Shown: positions 34,243-42,117 of the stretch, piece by piece
How positions within the stretch are numbered: position 1 is the stretch's first letter
Layout: each line of letters starts with the position of its first letter
Source: an uncultured Pseudomonadota bacterium
GTDB taxonomy: Bacteria > Bdellovibrionota_B > Oligoflexia > Oligoflexales > CAIYRB01
Direction of reading: 5' to 3'
Length of the DNA: 64,000 nucleotides
NCBI GenBank assembly: GCA_903928445.1
Contig: CAIYRB010000181.1
Span: forward strand, 1 to 64,000
The notes under the pieces: generated by a model
Databases searched by the model: none
Seen by the model: only the letters and a program-made list of their open reading frames with translations
Told to the model about the DNA's origin: nothing
Made by a program: the position numbers and the translations under genes

Positions 34243-34623
34243 GTGAAAAAGCTGAAGACAGTTCTAGGCATCGTTACAACTGCCGCTACCTTGACCCTCG
34301 GTCTGGCATCGGCCCAAGCCACCCCGGCGACCGTCGCAATCAAAGACCTTAAACTGGTTGCAGAAAAGTCCTCGGCCAAGCCTGCCGCATTCGACCGTGG
34401 CCACGGTTACTACGGCGGCCATCATGGCGGTCACGGCTACTACGGCGGCCATCATGGCGGCCACGGTTACTACGGCGGCCATCATGGCGGCCACGGTTAC
34501 TACGGCGGCCGCGGCGGCCATGGTTACTACGGCGGCCGCGGCGGCCACGGTTACTACGGCGGCCGCGGCGGTCGTTGGATGACCCCTGCTGGGGCTAGCG
34601 TTTCGCCTAAAGTAAGTCTCTAG
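34243..34623 (+). CDS. Secreted Tyr/Gly/His-rich tandem-repeat protein
   Basis: A 126-residue product beginning with the signal MKKLKTVLGIVTTAATLTLG (cleavage near ASAQA). A 25-residue spacer follows. Then come three decapeptides HGYYGGHHGG and three nonapeptides HGYYGGRGG, and a short tail (WMTPAGASVSPKVSL). Repeats rich in Gly, Tyr and His resemble structural, metal-binding or adhesive extracellular proteins. Histidine density allows metal or haem binding, and paired tyrosines could be cross-linked. No family is named. A consensus -10 box and a terminator frame it as a single-gene transcript. Composition bias makes database matches untrustworthy. Confidence 0.75.
   Translation: MKKLKTVLGIVTTAATLTLGLASAQATPATVAIKDLKLVAEKSSAKPAAFDRGHGYYGGHHGGHGYYGGHHGGHGYYGGHHGGHGYYGGRGGHGYYGGRGGHGYYGGRGGRWMTPAGASVSPKVSL
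34402..34572 (+). repeat. Six tandem units coding GYYGG repeats
   Basis: Three 30-base units (34402-34491) are followed by three 27-base units (34492-34572). Copies differ only at a few third positions (for example ggt/ggc, tac/cac synonymous changes), so duplication is recent or maintained by recombination. Confidence 0.9.
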
Positions 34624-34664
34624 TCCAAATTAGAGGCGAGCCTTAGCTTTGACCAGAAGCTACT

Positions 34665-34705
34665 GGATGCCTCGCCGCGAACCGTCGGCGGTGGGGCATC
34701 CTTTT
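34665..34705 (+). terminator. Rho-independent terminator after the repeat protein
   Basis: GGATGCCT (34665-34672) pairs with GGGCATCC (34694-34701, one wobble), and inner CGCCG with CGGCG. TTTT follows at 34702-34705. It ends the repeat-protein transcript just before the ribosome site of the next gene, so it could also act as an attenuator for that operon. Confidence 0.7.
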
Positions 34706-34721
34706 CTCAGGAGGCGTAGTC

Positions 34722-35264
34722 ATGTCATCCCGATTCTATCCTGCTCTCATCGTACTCGGTGGTCTGCATTTGCTACTGGTCATTCTTGGCGCGTCCTATA
34801 CCGACCTTTTCGCCTTTGGGCCAGTTGGCGAGGTCATCAACTACTATGGCGAAATGACTGGGTCCAACAAGAGTTACGGCTTCTTTGCTCCTGGCGTTGG
34901 GGCGCAGGCGCGCACACGCTTCGAGATGATCGACGCCTCGGGCAAAAGTACCCAAGTCTCGCTGGAGAATTCTCGCAGTCATGAGGCAGATCTGCGAATC
35001 AATAACATCACGAGTCAAATGACCCCGGACAGCGATGAGGTCGATGTGGAAGAGGCCGCTAGGGATCTGCGGCGCTCCGTTGCGGCGTCACTGGCAGGTA
35101 AAGTCTTTGGACGCTTTCGCACAGCGCGTTCGGTCATCGTCCACGTCGATGAGTTCAATCCAGTGAACATGCCCGAATATCGCCTGGGCCAGAGACCAAA
35201 ATGGGAAGAGATTTATCAAGCTACATTCGTTCAGGACCAGGCAGCTTCGGAGGTGCCAAAATGA
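34722..35264 (+). CDS. Membrane-anchored protein, first gene of the HTTM/DCC operon
   Basis: A 180-residue protein with an N-terminal hydrophobic segment (IVLGGLHLLLVILGASY) without a signal cleavage site. An exported domain of about 150 residues follows, with a beta-like start (YGFFAPGVGAQARTRFEMID). A later helical region contains ARDLRRSVAASLAGKVFG, and the sequence YRLGQRPKWEEIYQATF lies near the end. An AGGAGG ribosome site at 34709-34714 precedes the ATG. Its TGA overlaps the ATG of the HTTM gene (ATGA), so the two are translationally coupled. Family not recognised; it appears to be an accessory subunit. Confidence 0.8.
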   Translation: MSSRFYPALIVLGGLHLLLVILGASYTDLFAFGPVGEVINYYGEMTGSNKSYGFFAPGVGAQARTRFEMIDASGKSTQVSLENSRSHEADLRINNITSQMTPDSDEVDVEEAARDLRRSVAASLAGKVFGRFRTARSVIVHVDEFNPVNMPEYRLGQRPKWEEIYQATFVQDQAASEVPK

Positions 35265-36242
35265 AGTCTTTCATGCGCGATGCCCTTGCTAAGGCACAAC
35301 GCTTCTTCCTCGAGCCGGCGTCAGCCCGACCACTCGCAGCCCTGCGGATCGGTCTGGCTCTGATCCTGCTTGGGCAGGCCTACCTAGTGAGAAGCGAAAT
35401 CCTTGAGCTGTTTTCTAGCTCCGGCTACGTTCAGGGGCGCTTTATCCCAGTCCTTCCAGGTCCCCGGCACGCCAACAGTCCTGATGTTTGCCTCGTGGCT
35501 CAGCCACCTGAGTGTCAGCGAAGACCTTGCCATCTATATGCTGGGCTGCGCCTATGTCCTCAGCCTCCTGTTCGTGGCTCTAGGCCTGTTTACGAGGACT
35601 AGCCTGGTCATGGCCTGGTTTCTGCACTGGACCTTCATGAACAGCAACGACACCACCAACTACGGCGCCGATCTATTCGCCCAAGTATTCCTTTTTTACC
35701 TGATGTTATCACCAGCCGGAAGCGCTTGGTCGTTTGACGTCCACCTCGGCAGGATTGATTCTAAACCGACCAGCGCTGCCAGACTCTGTCTGAGGCTGAT
35801 GCAGTTTCACCTCTGCATCATGTACCTTGCAAGTGGCATCGAGAAAGCCTCTGGCATTCAGTGGTGGAACGGCGAATTACTCTGGCGGGCGCTGAACACG
35901 CCGATCTACAAGCAGTACGATATGAGCTGGATGATTGACTATCCTTACCTAACCCAACTAGGTGGCTGGGCCACTTTGTTCTTCGAGCTGGGTTATATTG
36001 TATTTATCTGGCCTCGCAGCACACGGCGTTGGTGGATCATGGCAATGGTTGGCCTGCATCTTGGTATTGCCGTGTTCATGGGACTTGGCGTCTTTGGTGT
36101 GCTCATGGCAATGTTAACCCCCGCGTTGTTCGCTGTCTCCGCGGAGCCGCAAGCCATAGCCATCGGTGCTCATCTACCTAATCGCTTCAGCTGGCGCGAC
36201 GATGCCACGTCCGCCGCACTGGGATCTGAACAGGCTACGTAA
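35261..36242 (+). pseudogene. HTTM-domain membrane protein broken by a frameshift
   Basis: The HTTM domain is related to vitamin K-dependent gamma-carboxylase. The first 58 codons from ATG 35261 (GGAGG seven bases before) give the typical opening PASARPLAALRIGLALILL and SGYVQGRF. After about 35434-35465 the coding potential moves to another frame, which then runs to 36242 with many membrane segments (MLGCAYVLSLLFVALGLF, LMQFHLCIMYLASGIEKASG, WWNGELLW). The shift corresponds to one extra base. The GGGG at 35434-35437 or CCCC at 35462-35465 could be the site. It may be a sequencing error, a true mutation, or programmed frameshifting. The total of about 325 residues is shorter than many HTTM proteins. 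Confidence 0.75.
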
Positions 36243-36258
36243 TAGTGAGGATTCAGCT

Positions 36259-36687
36259 TTGCAAGAGCAGCCACAGCCTAAGTCCGAGGCTTCAGGCCCT
36301 CCCATCGTCTTCTTTGACGGAGTCTGCGGGCTTTGCAATGGCTTCGTTGACTTCCTGCTTCGCGTTGATCAGCGCGAACTGCTCCGCTTTGCGACGCTTC
36401 AAGGTCCCACGGCTCAACAGCTGTTAGCTAGCACGGATGCTGGTGGTCTTAACTCCGTGGTATTCATCGACGGCGGAGTCGTAAAAACGCGTTCGGACGC
36501 TGTCGCTGCGATCCTTAGGCGCATGGACTGGCCTTGGCGGGCCGCTGGCTATGGCCTGAAGGCCCTGCCTGCGCTGTTGCGCGACGCTGCTTATGATCTA
36601 GTGGCGAAGAACAGGTACCGCCTGTTTGGTGTTAAAGCCGCGTGCCGCATACCCTCGGCAGCAGAGCGCCGGCGCTTTCTCGACTAA
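36259..36687 (+). CDS. DCC-family (DUF393) thiol-disulfide oxidoreductase-like protein
   Basis: Starting at TTG 36259 (TGAGG eight bases upstream), the 142-residue product has the family signature VFFDGVCGLCNGFVDFLL, where D-G-x-C-x-x-C forms the redox-active or metal-binding site. FATLQGPTAQQLL, a conserved SVVFID strand, and KNRYRLFG near the end also match DUF393. Such proteins are thioredoxin-fold, cytoplasmic or membrane-facing, and are often encoded beside HTTM genes, as here. The TAA of the HTTM gene is 16 bases upstream. A longer start in the same frame would lie inside the HTTM gene. The substrate is unknown. Confidence 0.85.
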   Translation: MQEQPQPKSEASGPPIVFFDGVCGLCNGFVDFLLRVDQRELLRFATLQGPTAQQLLASTDAGGLNSVVFIDGGVVKTRSDAVAAILRRMDWPWRAAGYGLKALPALLRDAAYDLVAKNRYRLFGVKAACRIPSAAERRRFLD

Positions 36688-36727
36688 GGATCCGTCCATA
36701 AATACCACAAAACCTAAGCGGCATCCG

Positions 36728-37036
36728 CTAGCGGTTGAACGTGTCATAGGAACGAAAAGCGATCGTCCAGTAGTGCTGTACTTGTCCGGTCAAAACGGTG
36801 CGACGGCGCGAGCGACAAAAGGTCAGATAGTTTTGAAAGGCTCTCTCTTCCGTAAAGCACTTAATGATGTTTTTGCACGACGAGCACACCATCATCGGGT
36901 TGAAGCGCACGTGTTCAAAAATCGTGGCGATACAGCAGGATGGTATATTGCACACAAGTTGGGCCGGAGCCGGCAAGTCCTTGCCGTCTAGGGTGCCGCC
37001 GTGCGGTGGCGTCGCGCTTATAGTCTCATCTGCCAT
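36728..37036 (-). CDS. Small cysteine-rich protein, possible zinc ribbon
   Basis: A 102-residue product with Cys pairs CNIPSCC and CSSCKNIIKC spaced like a treble-clef or zinc ribbon, preceded by an acidic/Pro-rich start (MADETISATPPHGG). The ATG follows GGAG by five bases. The second half (after FQNYLTFCRSRRR) looks less protein-like, so the true end may be altered by a frameshift. It follows lipB by 33 bases on the same strand. An opposite-strand frame (36626-36991) lacks a ribosome site and is less convincing. Function unknown. Confidence 0.5.
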   Translation of the reverse strand: MADETISATPPHGGTLDGKDLPAPAQLVCNIPSCCIATIFEHVRFNPMMVCSSCKNIIKCFTEERAFQNYLTFCRSRRRTVLTGQVQHYWTIAFRSYDTFNR

Positions 37037-37069
37037 GGCGTCTCCAGCGACATGCCTTTGCCATCGTCT

Positions 37070-37783
37070 TTAAATTGTAGAGAGTCCTTCTTGCCATTGC
37101 AAGGGGGTGGATCTTCTGCTAGCCGCAATACCTGCGTCCAGCAGGGACTTAAACTCGGAGGCAAACTTCAGCCTAAGCTGTTCAAGGTCGACCGTTCGTT
37201 TTAGCAGACCTGCCATGCTGGTCACACCCCGACCTGCGATGCCACACGGCACAATTTGCTCAAACAGGGCCAAATCGTTGATCCCGTTGAGGGCAATCCC
37301 ATGCAGAGTCACCCTTTCTTTAATCCTGATGCCGATAGCACAGATCTTGTCTTTGCCGACCCACACCCCAGGGTGGTCGCTGTCTCGCTGCGCGTCGATG
37401 CCATAGGTGGCAAGCAGACGGATCACTGCCTCCTCCAGCAAGTCAACGTAGCGCTTGGGACTCAAGCGATAGGCGCTGAGCTTCAAAACCGGGTAGACGA
37501 CCATTTGCCCTGGCATATGCGCGGTGACCTGGCCACCCCGGTCGGTGTGGGCCAATTCAACGCCTTGCATCCGGTAATGATCGTCGTTGAACGACAGGTG
37601 CGCCAAGTCGCTATGCTTACCCAGTGTCAAAGTCGGCGGATGCTCGACGAACAGCAGAAAATGCGTGCCTTCACCCGTGACGACCTGCGCATGAAGACGC
37701 CGCTGCAGAGCTAGGGCCTCGCCGTAAGGCATCGTCCCGCCATAGATGACGGTTAGTTCTTCTGGGGTGCGTAGGTCTGGCAT
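37070..37783 (-). CDS. lipB: Octanoyl-[acyl-carrier-protein]-protein octanoyltransferase LipB
   Basis: Moves octanoate from ACP to lipoyl domains, the first step of lipoate synthesis. The family motif GGQVTAHMPGQMVVYPV, the catalytic Lys region KICAIGIRIKERVTLHGIAL, and the active Cys in EQIVPCGI are all present. Length is 237. Its 5' end overlaps mtnB by 31 bases. The LTVIYGGTMPYGEALALQR segment is family-like, so the longer start is preferred. lipA, usual partner, is not in the window. Confidence 0.95.
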   Translation of the reverse strand: MPDLRTPEELTVIYGGTMPYGEALALQRRLHAQVVTGEGTHFLLFVEHPPTLTLGKHSDLAHLSFNDDHYRMQGVELAHTDRGGQVTAHMPGQMVVYPVLKLSAYRLSPKRYVDLLEEAVIRLLATYGIDAQRDSDHPGVWVGKDKICAIGIRIKERVTLHGIALNGINDLALFEQIVPCGIAGRGVTSMAGLLKRTVDLEQLRLKFASEFKSLLDAGIAASRRSTPLQWQEGLSTI

Positions 37784-38394
37784 AAAAACTCCGCCGCCTC
37801 GATATAGGCCAAGGCTTCTAGAGGTGTTCTTCCCCAGGCATACACTCCATGCGCCGCAAGGACAACCATTGGAACGCCTGGAACGATCGCTGCCCCAGTG
37901 TTTTCAGCCATTTTGCTCATCTCACTGGGGGTCACATTCGTCAGCACCGGCAGCCGCAGCGTCTGCAGATGGTCGCCCGAACCCAGCGCCTTTTGCATCT
38001 CATCGCCACTGAATAGCAAATCCTGTCCGGATCGGCTTGCCGCTACCAGGTTTGGTGGATGGGTGTGGACGACGCATAAAGCCTCAGGTACCGACCTATA
38101 TGCTCCCAGGTGTACCGGCATTTCCAGGGAAGGTACCACCTTGAGTGGCCCTACCACCTGTGCCGTCGCCAAATCCACTGGGATAAAGAAGGCTGGGTTT
38201 AAGTCGCCTTTGTTTAGACCGCTGGGGCTCTGCCAAATCAGTCCGTCTTGCCCGCGCAACGAAAAGTTCCCTGCCGTCCCAAACGACCAACCCCGGTCAT
38301 AGCAAACCTTTGCCACCCGCACCAGCTCCGCCAACAACACCCGTTCTAGGGGTGAAGGACAAGGAAATGGATTCACTGCGCCTGCCTGCATCAT
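37753..38394 (-). CDS. mtnB: Methylthioribulose-1-phosphate dehydratase MtnB (class II aldolase fold)
   Basis: Dehydrates 5-methylthioribulose-1-phosphate in the methionine salvage pathway. Signs are RGWSFGTAGNFSLR, SPSGLNKGDL, the zinc ligands in VVHTHPPNLVAASRSG, and a third His in LAAHGVYAWG. Length 213 is normal. Other class II aldolase family members (sugar aldolases) are possible, but SPSGLNKGDL favours MtnB. mtnA, mtnC and mtnD are not nearby; metK, which feeds the pathway, lies at 48-49 kb. It overlaps lipB and follows yciO by 25 bases. Confidence 0.85.
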   Translation of the reverse strand: MMQAGAVNPFPCPSPLERVLLAELVRVAKVCYDRGWSFGTAGNFSLRGQDGLIWQSPSGLNKGDLNPAFFIPVDLATAQVVGPLKVVPSLEMPVHLGAYRSVPEALCVVHTHPPNLVAASRSGQDLLFSGDEMQKALGSGDHLQTLRLPVLTNVTPSEMSKMAENTGAAIVPGVPMVVLAAHGVYAWGRTPLEALAYIEAAEFLCQTYAPQKN

Positions 38395-38419
38395 GGTTAA
38401 GAATCCCCGGGCTCAGCGC

Positions 38420-39052
38420 TTAGGCCAAGCATTCAAAAATGGTCGCGTCCCCTGCGCCTTGGCGGATCAGCCTGGCAACACCAGTCTCGGTCAAGTCGAC
38501 GATCGTCGACTCCAGCCCAGGCAGCTCATTCCCAAGATCAAGCAGCAAATCAAGGCCATGGCCAAATGCATCAAAAACCTCGTAGCCGAAAGCCGCAGGT
38601 TTACCATCGATCAGGGGAACAGAGGTCGTCGCCAACGGCCCCCCCAAGCGCTCGACTAGGGTCTGCAGGAGCGTCGATGCGGGGATCCGGATGCCGACGA
38701 CTCGCCGCTTATCCTTGAGCTGGCGCGGAAAAGCCTTGGTTGCGTTAAGCAGGACAGTAAAGGGCCCAGGCCAGGCCTTGCGCAGCAGGCGGTAAGCCGT
38801 GTTGTCGATCGTCGCATACTCGGCCGCCATCGAGATAGAGCTACATAGCAGGCTAAAAGGAAGGTCCTTGGAGCGCGTCGGTTTAAGCATGTGGATTTGG
38901 TCGAGGGCTTTGGAGCTGGCGGCGTCGCAGCCAAAGGCCCAGTTCAAGTCGTTCGGATAAGCCAAAACGCCGTCTTCTCGTAACACCCGTTCAGCGCGGG
39001 CCAGGTCGCGTTCTGATGGTGGGTTATCATAGGTGTAGAGGTGAGCGCTCAT
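38420..39052 (-). CDS. YciO/YrdC/Sua5-fold protein
   Basis: A 210-residue protein of the threonylcarbamoyl-AMP synthase fold. Family signs are LREDGVLAYPNDLNWAFG, IHMLKPTRSKDLPFSLLC, LRKAWPGPFTVLLNATK, KRRVVGIRIPAS and GLESTIVDLT. The KxR-S(K/N) positions resemble YciO more than TsaC, so a paralogue not essential for t6A is likely. No Sua5 C-terminal domain follows. Its ATG overlaps the folE stop (ATGA). Confidence 0.85.
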   Translation of the reverse strand: MSAHLYTYDNPPSERDLARAERVLREDGVLAYPNDLNWAFGCDAASSKALDQIHMLKPTRSKDLPFSLLCSSISMAAEYATIDNTAYRLLRKAWPGPFTVLLNATKAFPRQLKDKRRVVGIRIPASTLLQTLVERLGGPLATTSVPLIDGKPAAFGYEVFDAFGHGLDLLLDLGNELPGLESTIVDLTETGVARLIRQGAGDATIFECLA

Positions 39053-39645
39053 CAGAATTGGGACTTATTTGCGCTGATAAGACTCAAAAACTCACTTCTT
39101 GTTTCTAGGTTTTGGAAGGAGCCAAGCATCGAGCTCGTCATCGTTAAGGAGTTTTGTTTGGCGACACCCCGCATCATCATACAAAGATGCCGAGCCTCGA
39201 CCACGACCCCGACTCCGACGGGGTCGAGATACGATTGGATAGCCGACGAGATTTGATTGGTCAAGCGCTCTTGAACCTGCAGGCGGCGGGAGAAAATGTC
39301 GACCACCCGAGGTAATTTCGACAAGCCAACGACCTTGCCCTTAGGGATATAGCCAATATGACAGCGACCGAAGAATGGCAGCATGTGATGCTCACACATG
39401 CTGTAAATCTCGATATCTCGGACGATGACCATGTCCTGATACTCAACATCGAACAATGCACCGTTGAGGACCGACTCGACGTCATCTTGATAGCCCGAGG
39501 TCAAAAAGCTCAGCGACTCGATCACGCGTTTCGGGGTCTTCTGCAGACCGTCGCGGCCTGGGTCCTCGCCTAGATCCGTCAGGAGCTCTTGTAATTTATC
39601 GCTGTGATATCGAAATCTTACATCATCCATGGCGGTTCCTATCAA
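39052..39645 (-). CDS. folE: GTP cyclohydrolase I
   Basis: Opens the pterin pathway by converting GTP to dihydroneopterin triphosphate. The zinc-binding [10 protein letters not shown], the [20 protein letters not shown] active-site segment and [10 protein letters not shown] are textbook. The 197-residue length is standard. It heads the minus-strand run folE-yciO-mtnB-lipB, in which consecutive genes overlap or nearly overlap. Confidence 0.97.
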   Translation of the reverse strand: MIGTAMDDVRFRYHSDKLQELLTDLGEDPGRDGLQKTPKRVIESLSFLTSGYQDDVESVLNGALFDVEYQDMVIVRDIEIYSMCEHHMLPFFGRCHIGYIPKGKVVGLSKLPRVVDIFSRRLQVQERLTNQISSAIQSYLDPVGVGVVVEARHLCMMMRGVAKQNSLTMTSSMLGSFQNLETRSEFLSLISANKSQF

Positions 39646-39725
39646 AGGTCTAAGCAGCCTTTTATAGGAGATGCTCCGCGACTTCGCTACCGCTTGTTTT
39701 TAGACGGTGTAGAGTCCCGGCTTAA

Positions 39726-41006
39726 CTAGCTTTTTTGGCTGGAAAGATCGCTGTCGAGGTTGGCGTTTTCTTCGATGCCGATCTTTTGGTAGAACAATTC
39801 ATCAATCGTCTTCTTTATCAAGATCCACAGCAACTCACGGTCATTGCACCGAGCAAACACCCCGAGAGGGATCTGAAAGCCGCCTTTATCCTTCCGTCCA
39901 CCGCCGTAGTATTTTCCAGCCTCATCGGCGCCAAATACGTCCTTCAGCCATTTATCTGGGTCAAGGGTGTGGGACTTGGTACGTAAGGATCCATCGATAA
40001 ATTGGTTGCCAACCACACCGTAGACGACGACCGTATCGATACCCTCGCGATGTAGCAAATAGTCCGCGCACTGTCCGATACCATCCCGATCCTCGTCACG
40101 GACGAAGCCCACCCCGGAAAACATGAACGTTCCGCGGATGTCCTTGCGTTGCAGAGCGATCTGGGTCAAATCCATCGTTTTTGCTGGAATCGATTGCTTG
40201 GAGATCAAAGAAAGTAGGTCTTTGTCGACGAACTGCGCAAAATATTCGCTGGCCCGGTAATCGATCGGCTGGGCGTTCACAAAGTTATCGGTGTCGCTGC
40301 GGATACCATGCATCAAGGCCGTGGCAATACGGCTTTCCTCGGCAGAGTTGCCGGCGAAGCTTATGGGCCCATCGATGAGGTATTCGCCGTAGATGCCCGA
40401 GGTTGATCCAGCCGACTCGCGGATGTCTATGAAGTCACCTTCGATCGTTCCGAGTGGCTTGTGGTGATCGACGAAGACCAGCAGCTTGCAGCTCGGTGGC
40501 AGCTTGATCGGTAGGTCTGGGTTTTGTGCGTCGTTAACTGCGTAGTAATCGAATTCGTTGACGTCAACGTTGTTGTCATACTCGATCATGTCCAAGTCGA
40601 GCTTCTTTACCAGCGCCTTGTTCTCGTGGTGGGAGATCGCCTCGAAATGCACGATCGTGGTGTAGATATCGTAGTGGCGGGCGAACCACTGAAGGCACAG
40701 CGAGGTGCCGATATTATCCGGGTCAGGGTAGCCTTTGATGCAGATCAGAAGCTTCTTCCCGCGTGCTTTCATCAGCGATCTGTGCAGCGTGTAAGCAGGG
40801 CTGTTCTGTAGGTCATCTTCGTCGTCCGAGGGCTCGGCAACGATAGCCGGCGCCAGATTCTGGTTGCGGCTGCTGGCTGCCTTAGATTGGACAGAAGCAT
40901 GGCTACTGGCGCGTTGAGTGGTAGTCGCCTTGACCGAGGCTTTGACCACGGCACCCATCGGCTTTACTTTTTCGTCGCTTTTAGGCTTCAATGTTTCGCA
41001 CTCCAA
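39726..41006 (-). CDS. DHH-family phosphoesterase (NrnA-like) with a disordered N-terminus
   Basis: A 426-residue protein. The first 60 residues are low complexity (Ala, Ser, Thr, Lys). DHH motifs follow at about 90 (KGYPDPDNIGTSL), 150 (DYYAVNDAQNPD), and the eponymous FVDHHKPLG. The C-terminal DHHA1-like part has GGGRKDKGGFQIPLG. The manganese-dependent fold includes oligoribonuclease/pAp phosphatase, and c-di-AMP/GMP hydrolases, none of which can be selected from motifs alone. The start is TTG at 41006 or ATG at 40958; no decisive ribosome site was seen. Confidence 0.85.
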   Translation of the reverse strand: MECETLKPKSDEKVKPMGAVVKASVKATTTQRASSHASVQSKAASSRNQNLAPAIVAEPSDDEDDLQNSPAYTLHRSLMKARGKKLLICIKGYPDPDNIGTSLCLQWFARHYDIYTTIVHFEAISHHENKALVKKLDLDMIEYDNNVDVNEFDYYAVNDAQNPDLPIKLPPSCKLLVFVDHHKPLGTIEGDFIDIRESAGSTSGIYGEYLIDGPISFAGNSAEESRIATALMHGIRSDTDNFVNAQPIDYRASEYFAQFVDKDLLSLISKQSIPAKTMDLTQIALQRKDIRGTFMFSGVGFVRDEDRDGIGQCADYLLHREGIDTVVVYGVVGNQFIDGSLRTKSHTLDPDKWLKDVFGADEAGKYYGGGRKDKGGFQIPLGVFARCNDRELLWILIKKTIDELFYQKIGIEENANLDSDLSSQKS

Positions 41007-41110
41007 CTAGACAGGCGACTGCTCAGTCCTGGACCTGATCTTTGATCGGATGGAAAAGCCATCTCATTAAATTTTATCACAGGTGCGTCCCATGATACAT
41101 TGTTGGCAAA

Positions 41111-41368
41111 TCACCGAAAAAGACTGCTAAACTTAGTATTTGGCAGGCAAAGTACAGCGATTTGACGGACCCCAAGAGCCAGACCCCCCAACGCCACGAT
41201 GCCAAGGGCAACGGCGAAGGACACCCCGACCCAGCTCTTTACTTGGGCACCGACCAAGGCTAATGCCAGCCAAACATTGCCCACGATGATAAACATCGAG
41301 AATCCGATGGCCACGGCCTTTGCGGCAAGAGACTGGCGCCAAGGCCTCGGCCCTTCCTCACTGCTCAA
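41111..41368 (-). CDS. Small two-segment membrane protein, unknown
   Basis: An 85-residue protein with a short charged start (MSSEEGPRPWRQ), then two hydrophobic segments (VAIGFSMFIIVGNVWLALAL and VGVSFAVALGIVALGGLALG), and a short polar end. Its ATG overlaps the stop of the phosphatase-like gene (ATGA), so it is made with it. No family recognised. Confidence 0.65.
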   Translation of the reverse strand: MSSEEGPRPWRQSLAAKAVAIGFSMFIIVGNVWLALALVGAQVKSWVGVSFAVALGIVALGGLALGVRQIAVLCLPNTKFSSLFR

Positions 41369-42000
41369 ATCTTACTCCTAGAATTCAGGTACTTATGCCG
41401 CCACTGGGCGACATCAGCCGCGCTTAGATCAAGCCATTTGCCCTCAGCCTGGTGGGGTGTTTCGGCAAAAAAAGCTTCAGGTCCTAGACCCGCAGCCATC
41501 ATATACCACAATCGCATGCTTCCTTGATGCCCAACCACCGCTAAATCGGAATCATCCTCTTGGTAAGAGAGGATATCCAGGGCCGCAGCTGACACCCGAT
41601 CGCACAGGTCGGAAAATCCCTCGCCTCCTGGGAACTTCAAGTCCATAGGCTGCTTGAGGCAGCGTTCATAAAGCTGTTGAAAGTCGAACGGCAGCTCCTC
41701 CCAGGTTAGATTTTCGTATACCCCAAAATTAATCTCACGGAGCTTGTCCGACAACACGACGACCGGAGCATGGCGACCAGCGGTGAGGATCTCGAAGGTT
41801 TCGATGCTCCGGCGGCGGTCCGACACGTACCAGATACGGGGCAGGCGCCCGCTCTGTTCAATCTGCTGGCCCAGGGAGAGGACCATCTGCCGACCCTCGC
41901 GCGACAGCGGCGGATCCGTCCAGCCGCAAAATCGATCCTCTATGCCGCGAGTTGACTTGCCACTGATCACGATCAGACAACGTCTGTGGGTTCCACTCAT
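41365..42000 (-). CDS. Histidine-phosphatase-fold protein lacking the RHG motif
   Basis: The 211-residue sequence follows the phosphoglycerate mutase/histidine phosphatase pattern: YVSDRRRSIETFEIL (Arg in SDxxR), REINFGVYENLTWEEL, PGGEGFSDLCDRVSA and VVGHQGSMRLW near the C-terminus. The usual N-terminal LVRHGET is replaced by LIVISGKSTRG, so the phosphorylated catalytic His is absent while the distal His (VGHQG) is kept. It may be an inactive or regulatory homologue. Coupled to the downstream two-segment membrane protein. A sequencing error could be excluded only by reads. Confidence 0.8.
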   Translation of the reverse strand: MSGTHRRCLIVISGKSTRGIEDRFCGWTDPPLSREGRQMVLSLGQQIEQSGRLPRIWYVSDRRRSIETFEILTAGRHAPVVVLSDKLREINFGVYENLTWEELPFDFQQLYERCLKQPMDLKFPGGEGFSDLCDRVSAAALDILSYQEDDSDLAVVGHQGSMRLWYMMAAGLGPEAFFAETPHQAEGKWLDLSAADVAQWRHKYLNSRSKI

Positions 42001-42117
42001 GTCCGCATTCTCCTCCAGCTATGCGCCTGGGGAATTAGACCAGAGCGCAATTCTTCTTGCTATGGCTTTTCAACCACGGTAATCGCCTTAATACACTTAC
42101 TTGAAAAAGGTGGATCG

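Noticed and set aside
34264-34548. 94-codon Ala/Val/Met-rich open frame on the minus strand
   Set aside because: Arises from the reverse complement of the GYYGG repeat; the repeat protein on the plus strand has promoter, ribosome site and signal peptide.
34402-34572. Regular repeat considered as a CRISPR array
   Set aside because: Units are directly joined, lack unique spacers and are in frame in a secreted protein.
36626-36991. 121-codon open frame on the plus strand
   Set aside because: No ribosome site and no motif; the opposite frame (36728-37036) has a spaced GGAG and zinc-ribbon-like cysteines.
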